Shown in pieces: positions 31,613 to 39,978 of a stretch of DNA of 44,572 nt. This DNA comes from Chara braunii (lineage: Eukaryota; Streptophyta; Charophyceae; Charales; Characeae). Below the pieces are notes generated by a model. The model saw only the letters and a program-made list of their open reading frames with translations, was not told the origin of the DNA and did not search any database. Position numbers and translations under genes: made by a program. Location of the stretch: positions 2,368,431 through 2,413,002 of the forward strand of contig BFEA01000102.1 in the NCBI GenBank assembly GCA_003427395.1. Reading direction: 5' to 3'. Positions within the stretch are counted from its first letter, which is position 1. The number at the start of each line of letters is the position of its first letter.

Positions 31613-31648
31613 GAATGAATCTGCCTCTATAACATGGGAAGATACAAC
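31613..31648 (+). repeat. GAATGAATCT/AACATGG family copy
   Basis: GAATGAATCTGCCTCTATAA, then CATGGGAAGATACAAC. This is near consensus. Confidence 0.65.
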
Positions 31649-31699
31649 AGGGGGATTTATCGAAAAGATGCCGTAGGGCGGTAGGGGTACACCAAAAAT

Positions 31700-31950
31700 T
31701 AATTGGGCCGTTTGAAAGTTGGCACCTACGGGGTATTTTGAAAAGTTGGGCTGGTACTCGTAGGGGTATATTGCAAAGATGGTGGGTCCAGCTGACGCCA
31801 AGGGTATTTTGCAAAGATTTTAATGGTTGGTCCAACTGACGTGAAGGGTATTTTGCAAGATTTTAACTGTCAGAAGGGTATTTCGCTCTACCCACATCTT
31901 TTAGGGGCATTTTGGCATTTATCTCAAATGTGAGGGGTATAACGCAGATT
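31700..31950 (+). repeat. degenerate tandem repeat, GGGTATTTTGCAAAG core
   Basis: Five or six units of about 45-60 bp with RGGGTATWTTGCAAAGAT and GGTCCARCTGACG blocks. No coding potential. Confidence 0.6.
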
Positions 31951-32002
31951 CCCCCTTTCTTATCTTTCTTTTTAATTTTTGTATTTTGAGAACTGAAGAA
32001 AA

Positions 32003-32032
32003 GGCTCCGCTAGTGGGACCGTGTCCCCCTAG
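32003..32032 (-). mobile_element. solo end of GGTCCCACT family
   Basis: The minus strand reads GGGGGACACGGTCCCACTAG. It resembles the ends of the elements at 5.06 and 9.38 kb. Confidence 0.4.
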
Positions 32033-32077
32033 CTCTACGTAGCCTTGGCTAGATTGCTGGGCGAGGTACTGGTGGTT

Positions 32078-32152
32078 TAAAATTGGAACGACACACAGAA
32101 GATGAGCATGACCCCTGGGGTGACACGCATAAGTCGAGAAACGGTCCAAGTT
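32078..32152 (+). pseudogene. U6 snRNA pseudogene, 5'-truncated
   Basis: AAAATTGGAACGACACACAG, then AAGATGAGCATGACCCCT, then GACACGCATAAGTCGAGAAA and CGGTCCAAGTT follow the U6 snRNA sequence in order. The 5' stem-loop is absent, the ACAGAGA box is shortened, and the CTGCGCAAGGA segment is replaced by GGGG. It is therefore not functional. U6 copies are frequent passengers of LINE-type retrotransposition. It is joined directly to an antisense tRNA-like sequence. Confidence 0.85.
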
Positions 32153-32211
32153 GGATTCGACCTCACGCCCACATTTGAACACAGTTCATCGATCCGCGAG
32201 CTGAGCTACGC
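32153..32211 (-). repeat. tRNA-like sequence fused to U6 pseudogene
   Basis: The minus strand has A-box-like GTAGCTCAGCTCG (complement of about 32199-32210) and B-box-like GAGGTCGAATCC (complement of about 32153-32164). It abuts the end of the U6 homology, opposite in strand. Confidence 0.5.
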
Positions 32212-32348
32212 ACATTGGCTTTTTGGGCGTGCAATTCTTTTCTCGGGGCAGCGCCGTCGGGAATTCCGTCCTGGTCGGCACTGCCCAGAAAGGAATAGGC
32301 AGGCGGAGCAGAGTCGAGCTGTGTGCGAACGGGCGTGCGGAAGTGTCG

Positions 32349-32350
<2 letters not shown>

Positions 32351-32432
<82 letters not shown>
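32351..32432 (+). repeat. (TC)n-(TG)n compound microsatellite
   Basis: About 22 TC units pass directly into about 18 TG units. Confidence 0.9.
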
Positions 32433-32433
<1 letters not shown>

Positions 32434-32735
32434 CTGCGGTGTTGTGCCGGAAGATGTGGAGAGTTCCATCCACCCTCGGCCCAGAAAGGAAATAGGTGAG
32501 TCCCCGCGGCACCCTCCCTCCCTCCCTCTCTCTCTCTCTCCCTCTCTCCCTCCCTCTCGCCCACCCTCCCTGTCTGTCTCCCCCTCTCTCCCTCCCTCCC
32601 GCCCACCCTCCCTGTCTCTCCCTCTCTTCCTCCCTCCCGCCACCCTCGCTCTCTCTCCTAGCGGTGTTTTGCGCGCAGAGGTGGAGCGTTCCGTTTACAC
32701 TCGGCCCCCAAAACCAAATATGGGTTCGCCCGGCG
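32433..32735 (+). repeat. two ~70-bp homologous islands between CT tracts
   Basis: Island 1 (32433-32505) and island 2 (32660-32735) share GCGGTGTTKTGC, AGRTGGAGMGTTCC and CACTCGGCCC-like blocks. They are separated and bordered by CCCTCCCTCTCTC-type arrays. Island 1 ends in a donor-like ATAG|GTGAGT. The long plus frame running through 32102-33067 is low-complexity and not called. Confidence 0.6.
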
Positions 32736-32869
32736 TGTGCGAAGTGCACCCGCTCTCTCTCTCTCTCTCCTCGTACCTCCCTCCTTCCCTCCTCCCTCCA
32801 TCCTGCAATTCCATTTTGTGTGGGGTGCCATGTTGCAAGTGGGACAGGAGTTCTGCACGGCGGTTATCG

Positions 32870-33480
32870 GAAGGAGTAGGGGGGGATCATGCGGGGATCA
32901 TGCGGAGAGGCTGGGGGAGAAGGGATCATGCGGGGATGATGCGGGGATCATGTAGGGGGAGGTTAAGTGCCTGGTCATGCAGGCAGGAGAACGTCGCCAT
33001 AGAAATCTTGGGAAGCTGGAGTAGAAGGGAGAAGGGGGAGGGGGAGGATGCAGGATCAGGAGGATGAGAGAGTGGGGGAGTCGCTCGATCAGGACGGGAT
33101 GCGACCGCGGAGCAAGCAGAAGGAGCGTTATCGCGATAGGGTGAAGCATACAGGGAAAATTTGCCGGCGGTAAATGGGAGGTTGTGGAGGAGGAAGACGT
33201 CGAGGAGGGTCTCAAAGTAAATGGAAGGATGATCTCTAGGTCGGGGACCAATTTAAGGGGGTGGGCAGCGCGGATTGGGAGGGGGCTGATTAGGAGGTGG
33301 GATCGAGAGGAGGAGAAGGTTGGAATGCCAGCCAGCCAATCAAAGTGCAGGGGAAAGAAGGCCAAGGCAACAGGGGAAGGAGAGCAGGTCGTGTAGGGGG
33401 ATCTGGAGAAGGTGGTGAAGAAGAGATTGCAAGGGAGGAAAGAGGTTCTCAGAGTGGAGGGGAGGGATCCGGTTAATGTG
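32870..33480. other. G/A-rich gene-free stretch
   Basis: GGGGATCATGCGGGGATCAT-type short repeats at about 32880-32955, then purine-rich sequence. The minus strand yields low-complexity S/P/L frames. No gene recognised. Confidence 0.5.
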
Positions 33481-33487
33481 GATATGC

Positions 33488-33488
<1 letters not shown>

Positions 33489-33563
<75 letters not shown>
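33489..33563 (+). repeat. (GA)n microsatellite
   Basis: About 37 uninterrupted GA units. Confidence 0.95.
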
Positions 33564-33564
<1 letters not shown>

Positions 33565-33674
33565 GCCATGAAGAGAAGACTGTGGCTTGAAGATTAGTCT
33601 GGGATCTCCCCTGCTCCTCTCGCGATCTCCTTCTCCCTCACTCTTCCCTCTCTCTTGCAATTCTCCCCTCTCCT

Positions 33675-33749
33675 TCCCCCTCTCTCTCTCGCTCTATGGG
33701 GTGCGTCCGGCCATTAACAATCGTCAAGTGCCCTCTCTCATGCTCTCTC

Positions 33750-33797
<48 letters not shown>
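33675..33797 (+). repeat. (CT)n microsatellites
   Basis: A CT tract at 33678-33695 and a longer one at 33741-33797 flank a short unique stretch. Confidence 0.9.
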
Positions 33798-33799
<2 letters not shown>

Positions 33800-34390
33800 G
33801 ATGGTTCTAAATGTTATAAGCAAAAAGAACGGAAGAAAAAAGAGGAAATATTACTACACCCTGTGAGAGCTCCATTCTACTCTTGGGGAAAGTTGCCAGA
33901 CCGGTTGCATCTCTCCCCTTTCATATCTCGCGCGTGTGGCGTTGATGACGCCAACACCAAATGCTCAGCAGCTCTGCGTCGAAATCCAATGCAGAATTGG
34001 TGATCATATTTTGAATGATCTTAATCAAGTCACGATGTTGGTCAATTTCGCAATCAATCCTGTCATTTGAGCCTTCTTCCACTCATCAAGATGGTGAATG
34101 GATTGATTCCAATCGATGAATGGATTGATTAAAACCGGTGAATGAATTGAATGAATTGGTCGATGTCTCGGATAACAACGAGCGGGCATCGGTTTCGAAA
34201 GGCTGAGAATGCCACTGTGTCTACTCACGGCCATCATCGACTATTAATTAATTAATTACTTAATTAAATCCATCGACGTGCTACACACATCATCCGATTT
34301 TTATCGCCTTTTATCACCTTATTCGAATCAAGCGTCGAACCCTGTTCCCCACAATAGTCGTCGTTCAAAATATTCCTCCAGCGGTATTCT
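33800..34390. other. no recognised gene
   Basis: Contains GATTGATT-type short repeats at about 34090-34160 and TTAATTAATTAATTACTTAA at 34245-34264. No coding evidence. Confidence 0.45.
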
Positions 34391-34616
34391 TCCTTTCCTC
34401 TTTCTCTCTCTCACGGCATGTCTCTCTCTCTCACGGCATGTCTCTCTCTCTCCCTCTCCCAATGTGCGGAGAGAGAAAAGGGTGTTTCTTGCTCGCCTTC
34501 TCTCTTGAGATTTGGAACTCGAAGAGCCGAGGGAGGACTTAGTTTCTTGCTCGCGGGATATCAAATGAAACCGCCAAAAAAAACGTTCGCTGTTCTGAGC
34601 GAGAGGGGGGGGGCAC

Positions 34617-34799
<183 letters not shown>

Positions 34800-34800
<1 letters not shown>

Positions 34801-35610
34801 GGGGGAGGGGAAGAGGGAATGACATTCCGTTTGTATTTTTTTGCTGTATTGGAACTCTTTTTGCTATAGTTGTGACCTTGGGCCATGCTGTAAAAACGTT
34901 CGCTGTTCTGAGCGAAAAAGAGGGAATGAATGTGAGATTCGTGGTATCATTTTCCTGTCTTCGGCGTCAGCAGTTGGTTGTTTACTGGAGAACTACGTTT
35001 GCGCTTGCACGTGTGTGAGTGTGTGTGTGTGTGTGTGAACCCAAATATCTCATGGACATTCCATGTGCGTTTGCTTGTTTTCATTTCTTTTTGGATTTTC
35101 AGCAAGCCTACGGGCTTCCCACGATCTTTTTCCTCGTTCACCTCCTGGCCTTTATTCTTCCTCTTTTGAAGTGTGCCTTTTGCAGTCGGTGTTGATAACA
35201 ATGACCATCCTTCACTTCCTCTCTCTCCCTCTCTCTCCCTCTCTCTCTGTTTTGTTTTATTATTTTCCCTTTTGAAAAGCTAGCCATTCTCAGAAACGGG
35301 CTCGCTACGTCGTTAGGTATGAAAAACTCAATTCTGCGGTGCAATTTACAGTGGGACGGTGTGTGACAGTGTGACAGTGTATTGTTAGCCAACAACGTGC
35401 ATGATTGGGATCGCTTTGTTGCCAAAGGCTTCCGAGAGTGATCATCATCATCATCATCAAGTCACAAGCTCTGTTCCGTATGGTGTCGTTTTTCATTCAG
35501 GGTGAAAACTGATTAGACCGGGGCCGGGAAGGGAGGTGAGGTTGGGGTCAAGAGCGAAAGGGAAAAGGGAAGCCTGTAATTTTTTCCCAGATCTGCATAC
35601 ATAGGTAGTT
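34800..35610. other. upstream region of the TsaD gene
   Basis: A short (GT)n at 35017-35037, CT runs at 35219-35250 and a (CAT)n at 35443-35460. Pyrimidine-rich sequence around 35215-35275 and TTTTTTCCCAG at 35580-35590 could be core promoter or splice-acceptor sequence. No TATA box in a convincing position. Confidence 0.4.
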
Positions 35611-35617
35611 AGACAGA

Positions 35618-36580
35618 ATGGCCACTCTGCGCGCAGTTACTGTTCATCTTACGGGTGCCACGCGGCCTCCTTGGGCGAAGCACAGGATTGACTCCGCCGC
35701 CGCATCGGGACCACCACATTTGCTCCCAACCTCTTCTTCTGGCAATTTGCTCCCAACCTCTTCTTGTGCCACGTGGCATGCCGTGCGCGGCATTTTCCAT
35801 GGCGCCTGTTTCATCCCGACTGTCCATCGTGCGGCTGCTGTCGGATTGTTCTCGCAGCCATCTTGCCGCCGCCGGCGGAGCTACTCTGCCCCGCCGTCGC
35901 CCCCTCCGCTGTTCAAGACCAGCGCGCCGATGATCCGAATGTCGGTATCCGGAGCTCGGCGCTTTGCACCGGCCGTCGTTTCCTGCCGCCGTCGCGATCC
36001 CGGCGTGTGGTCCCCACCATCTCTCCCCCGCGCGGGCCAGTTATCCATCAGGGATATCTCTTGCATTCGATCCAGGTACCTCACAGGTCCGCGGGAGGAC
36101 TATGACGGGGCCGCAGAGCGGCAGCCCCAGATCAGCGCTTGCCCCCCTCCCGGCGCGAACAGCGGTCGCTGTGCGCCAGGAGGCTATGGCGGTCGCCGCC
36201 GTCACGAGGATGCGACGCGGGAATCGTGGATTTGCCAGTGTGGTGCGCGGGAAGGAAATCGCGGGAGATCTGAGAACCGAGCGGAAGCAAGGCATCCCGT
36301 TATTTCTGGTGGTGGTGCTGACGTGTCCCGTGCTCGACGGCCGTCGTCCGTTGCATCAGCATACCGAGTTTTGTGTACGGGATTGCGACCTTGGAGCCGC
36401 CGGCAGCGAGTTCATTGGTGGTCTGGAAGGGATGCTGCGTGTCTTCTGGCGGCGGGTAAGAGGAGGGAAAATCGAGAGGGTGGAGGTGGGGGTTGGGTTT
36501 GGATACGTCACAGCAGGGGGCAGTTTCTTGGCCATGAAAGAGAAGGTCGATATGCTATTGCATGTCGTCGAGCGTTGGCA
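35618..36580 (+). other. in-frame 5' extension of the TsaD frame (leader or UTR)
   Basis: The TsaD frame is open for 321 more codons upstream, to an ATG at 35618 in strong initiation context (A at -3, G at +4). The extension is S/R/P/G-rich, with a duplicated LLPTSS segment and an arginine block (CRRRRSYSAPPS) that would suit a targeting peptide. Its second half looks non-coding. A different plus frame (35964-36584) is open for 206 codons over the same DNA and ends in ATGA, overlapping the downstream start at 36581. A 5' UTR or intron-containing leader seems likelier than a 320-residue N-terminal domain. Confidence 0.4.
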
Positions 36581-37969
36581 ATGAGCCACGTGCCCTCCGC
36601 CTCCTCCTCCTCCTCCTCCGCCTTCTCCTCCTCCGCCGCCTTCTCGCTGGATGCGGCTTCATCACAGTGCCTGCAATCGCGCGGTCACGGCGGCAAGTTG
36701 GTTCTCGGGATCGAGACCAGTTGCGACGAGACTGGCGCAGCTGTTGTGTCCACGGACGGGGAGATCCTCAGCGAAGCCTTGGCCTCTCAGGCCGAGCTCC
36801 ATGCTCAGTGGGGAGGGGTAGTCCCAAAGCTAGCGGAAGGAGCCCATGAGGACGCGATCGACGCCGTTGTCCAGCGCGCGTTGACTACGAAAGGGGGCCG
36901 GAGGATAGATCCGTCTGACCTGGCAGCTGTTGCGGTTACCATCGGTCCTGGTCTAAGTCTTTGCCTGAAAGTTGGTATACGGAAGGCGAGGGCATTAGCG
37001 AGAGAGCACAATCTGCCTGTCATCCCTGTCCATCACATGGAGGCCCATGGGCTAGTGGCCAGGCTCTGCGAGCGGGATCTGGACTTCCCATTCCTCACCC
37101 TCCTCATCTCGGGGGGTCATAACCTGCTGCTGGTGGCCCACGGAGTGGGCCATTATACCCAACTTGGTACAAGTCTGGACGATGCCATCGGAGAGGCTTA
37201 CGACAAAACGGCCAGGCTTCTGGGATTGGAACTTGGGAGGGGTGGGGGACCGGCTCTGGAGGAGCTGGCCCGGGAAGGAGATCCCTTTAGCTTCAATTTC
37301 TCGGTCCCGATGCGGAAATTCAAAAACTGCAACTTCTCTTATGCAGGTCTGAAGACGGCGGTGCGCTTGGCCATAGATGCAGCGTGCCCGGGCGCGGAGA
37401 CCAGGCCGGTCTCCGCCGCCACTGCTGCGGAGCGCAAGATCCGCGCCGACATTGCTGCCTCGTTCCAGAGAGTCGCAGTTTTGCATCTCGAGGAGAGAAC
37501 GCGGAGGGCGATCCAGTGGGCGCGAAACATCGACCCTGCGGTTGATTGTTTGGTGGTTGCTGGGGGCGTGGCTGCCAATCAAGTGGTAAGGCATCGGTTG
37601 GAAGGTGTGGTGACAGAGGAGAGCTCCAACAAGGAAGCAGTAGGTGGTGGGGTGATGCGCATAGCATTCCCTCCTCCTAGACTATGTACCGACAATGGAG
37701 TTATGGTTGCCTGGGCGGGAGTGGAGCGCTATCGCCTGGGATTGATGGACCCGCCTCCACCGTCGATCGAAGCGACGGCCGAGGACGAGCATTTGGATAT
37801 ACGGCCAAGATGGCCTCTTGGAGAGGGGCTCGCCCAAGGAACTCAGAACGTCAAATCTATGAAACAAGTGCGGAACTACACATCGCTGACAGCGCTGTCG
37901 AAAGCTGCAGGGTCCCAATCATTACCTGGGAAACAAGCTCGGCCAAGCGGTGAACCATATGTGTTGTGA
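36581..37969 (+). CDS. GCP1: organellar tRNA N6-adenosine threonylcarbamoyltransferase (TsaD/GCP1/OSGEPL1 type)
   Basis: Transfers the threonylcarbamoyl group from threonylcarbamoyl-AMP to A37 of ANN-decoding tRNAs, giving t6A. From the ATG at 36581 the product is 462 residues, close to plant GCP1. Residues 1-38 are Ser/Ala-rich and look like an organelle transit peptide. Family motifs in order: GIETSCDET (43-51), HHMEAH (151-156, with metal ligands expected at H152 and H156), ISGGH, DDAIGEAYDKTA, SYAGLKTAV (253-261), GGVAANQ (328-334) and CTDNGVMVAW with the expected metal ligand D371. The C-terminal RPRWPLGE tail is plant-like. No introns interrupt it and the motif set is intact. An alternative in-frame start at 35618 would give 783 residues. 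I chose the inner ATG for its length and G at -3. Mitochondrial versus plastid location cannot be decided from sequence. Confidence 0.93.
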   Translation: MSHVPSASSSSSSAFSSSAAFSLDAASSQCLQSRGHGGKLVLGIETSCDETGAAVVSTDGEILSEALASQAELHAQWGGVVPKLAEGAHEDAIDAVVQRALTTKGGRRIDPSDLAAVAVTIGPGLSLCLKVGIRKARALAREHNLPVIPVHHMEAHGLVARLCERDLDFPFLTLLISGGHNLLLVAHGVGHYTQLGTSLDDAIGEAYDKTARLLGLELGRGGGPALEELAREGDPFSFNFSVPMRKFKNCNFSYAGLKTAVRLAIDAACPGAETRPVSAATAAERKIRADIAASFQRVAVLHLEERTRRAIQWARNIDPAVDCLVVAGGVAANQVVRHRLEGVVTEESSNKEAVGGGVMRIAFPPPRLCTDNGVMVAWAGVERYRLGLMDPPPPSIEATAEDEHLDIRPRWPLGEGLAQGTQNVKSMKQVRNYTSLTALSKAAGSQSLPGKQARPSGEPYVL

Positions 37970-38042
37970 GTGGTGCTCTTGGGTGGGTGGTTCTTGTCAC
38001 AAATTGTTACACCCACCCACACTTAACTTCAGTCATTCTTCT

Positions 38043-38287
38043 GGAAAGAGGGTGCTCAAAGGTGTCAAGCTCATGTGCAAAGAGGGTGTTCGAGGGGGGT
38101 CAAGCTCATGTGGAAAGAGGGTGTTCAAGGGGTCAAGCTCATGTGGAAAGAGGGTGTTCAAGGGGTCAAGCTCATGTGGAAAGAGGGTGTNGGGGTCAAG
38201 CTCATGTGGAAAGAGGGTGTTCAAGGGGTCAAGCTCATGTGGAAAGAGGGTGTTCAAGGGGTCAAGCTCATGTGGAAAGAGGGTGTC
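38043..38287 (+). repeat. 33-bp minisatellite, ~7 copies
   Basis: Unit GGGTCAAGCTCATGTGGAAA, then GAGGGTGTTCAAG (33 bp), starts about 75 bp after the TsaD stop codon. An N at 38191 marks a short or unresolved unit. Because 33 is divisible by 3, long frames appear, but no coding role is inferred. It probably lies in the 3' UTR or just beyond. Confidence 0.9.
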
Positions 38288-38557
38288 ACAAATGATTGTG
38301 CGCGATGTGGACTCTAAAGATCATTGATTCACTGCGAAGACAGGCATTGTGAGTGGTGGGTGGTACTTGGCCACGGGCTCGCCATATGTGACACACTGTT
38401 ACTCCGGTCATTCTTGTGGGATGTGGACTCTATAAAGATCATTGATTCCTTGCGAAGAACATTTCTTGTTGTAATAATTGGTGTAAGACTGGCAGCTGAT
38501 TGCCGTGGGGGATTACAGTTAGTTTTTACCGGGGTAAGAGTGGCAGCTCATTGCCGT

Positions 38558-38772
38558 GCATTTGGCACAACTTTCAGTCCAGATACAGTTAGTTTTTATA
38601 GTTGTCGAAGACGAGAGAGAAGAGAATGCCTTCGGATTCTTGCAAGACTTCAGGTTGGTTTTTACCCAACCATGCCGCCGAGCTTGGTTAAACCAAATCA
38701 CAATACCGTCTTCACCTGAATAAAACGCCCTATAAAATTTGTGGCATCTGGACTGAAAGTTGTGCCAAATGC
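38558..38772. repeat. 28-bp inverted repeat spanning 215 bp
   Basis: GCATTTGGCACAACTTTCAG, then TCCAGAT, at 38558 is perfectly inverted at about 38745-38772, inside the family A element. An additional, oppositely oriented family A half therefore lies upstream. Confidence 0.7.
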
Positions 38773-38804
38773 AGTTATAATGACCGGGTGGGTGAAGACG
38801 GTAG
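38704..38804. mobile_element. foldback/MITE-like element, family A copy 2
   Basis: Ends ACCGTCTTCACC and GGGTGAAGACGGT, with interior GAATAAAACGCCC and GACTGAAAGTTGTGCCAAAT as in the 1006-1094 element. Confidence 0.65.
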
Positions 38805-38923
38805 GCTAAACCAAACCAACCACTATGTGCCAGTCGCACCAGATTTCTAGTGTGCTTCAGTGATTTCACGCAAAACCAAAGCGGTTTGGTTAAAATACAC
38901 CCACTCCGGGTTAAAGCAAACAG

Positions 38924-39040
38924 CTACAGTCGTCACCCTACCCGAATAGAACGCCTGGTCATTATAGCTGTATCTAGAAGGAAAGTTGCCTCAATACACA
39001 GGTGTAATGACCTGGCGTTCTCTTCCAGTGAAGACGGTAG
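38924..39040. mobile_element. foldback/MITE-like element, family A copy 3
   Basis: Left end CTACAGTCGTCACCC, right end GTGAAGACGGTAG. Inner GAATAGAACGCCTGGTCATT pairs with GTAATGACCTGGCGTTCTC, giving a strong hairpin. Confidence 0.65.
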
Positions 39041-39076
39041 TGTACAGGTTATGCTAGATTTCTAGTGTTGCTTGGG

Positions 39077-39517
39077 GCTTAACCTAACTCGCTAGATGTC
39101 CAGTTAAACCAACCAAGCGAGGTTCCAGCAAACCTGCAGAATGTAGGGTAACCCGTGTTGTTGTTAGACGGCTCCATTGGGACCTTTCTTGGCCATTCGG
39201 CGACGTACAGACAGTGGCCTTCTTTCTCCGCCATCCGCCATCAGTTCAAGCAGAAGAATCTGGTCTCTCCTAATGTGGCAGCCAATGGCACTAACACTAG
39301 GCTTAACCAAGCTCACTCGCTAGACTTCCACTTTAACCAAGCCAGGTTCCAGCGCACTTGCAGAATGTCGGGTGACCCGTGTTGTTGTTAGATGTGCCGT
39401 TGGATCTTTCTTGGCCATCTGGCAAAACCTCCAGACGTGGCCTCTTTTTTCAGTCATCGGTTCTAGCAAAAGAATCTGTTCCCTTCTGATATGGCGGCCA
39501 ATGGCACGAACACTGCA
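39077..39517 (+). repeat. 224-bp tandem duplication upstream of DHQ synthase
   Basis: Copy 1 (39077-39300) and copy 2 (39301-39517) share ACCCGTGTTGTTGTTAGA, TTTCTTGGCCAT, AGAATCTG and GCCAATGGCAC blocks in order. This may be part of the DHQ synthase promoter or 5' region. No coding evidence. Confidence 0.8.
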
Positions 39518-39929
39518 GCAGGGAAACCTGTTCGGCAAATTCGCAGTCTCAGAAGGCGGCTCCTTCCGTCCGTCCATCCTCGCTATCCTCGCTATCCTCG
39601 CAGTGGTGTGATCAGTACGGGTGTCTTCTTTGCTTTTGCTTTGCCCTCTTGTGTGTCATTTTTGCGTATGCAGTTTGCGTTGCTTATCGTTCCTTCATAT
39701 GTTTCGAGTTCCAGCTTAGGGAGAAGAGAGGCAGATGGACTGAATGACAAACGCATCTGCGGGCATGTCTGATCGGTGTCGCATGTGTATATGCTCTTTT
39801 TCAAACTGTAGTAGCATGGATATTGGCAGTGATGAGTTGCCATTGCTGCTGATTAAAGTGTGGATATGGTTGGCGTTCGCTTGTTTTGTGTGCAACAGGA
39901 GGCCCACAAATCTTTCACCTTGTGAGGAT

Positions 39930-39948
39930 TTCTGTCTCCTCCGCAGGT
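39930..39948 (+). promoter_or_regulatory. probable 3' splice site in DHQ synthase 5' UTR
   Basis: TTTCTGTCTCCTCCGCAG, a pyrimidine tract ending in AG at 39946, lies 32 nt before the DHQ synthase ATG. The downstream frame is open past it only because the preceding bases happen to lack stops. A 5' UTR intron is the likely reading. Its donor was not identified. Confidence 0.45.
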
Positions 39949-39978
39949 GACCGACCGCAGGCAGGCAGGTCCTCAGTC

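Noticed and set aside
32102-33067. 321-codon plus-strand frame
   Set aside because: It runs through the U6 pseudogene, tRNA-like sequence and TC/TG/CCCT arrays. The peptide is low-complexity with no domain.
39886-39978. Extended N-terminus of DHQ synthase
   Set aside because: The frame begins with TTG, contains a likely 3' splice site at 39946, and the first ATG is at 39979.
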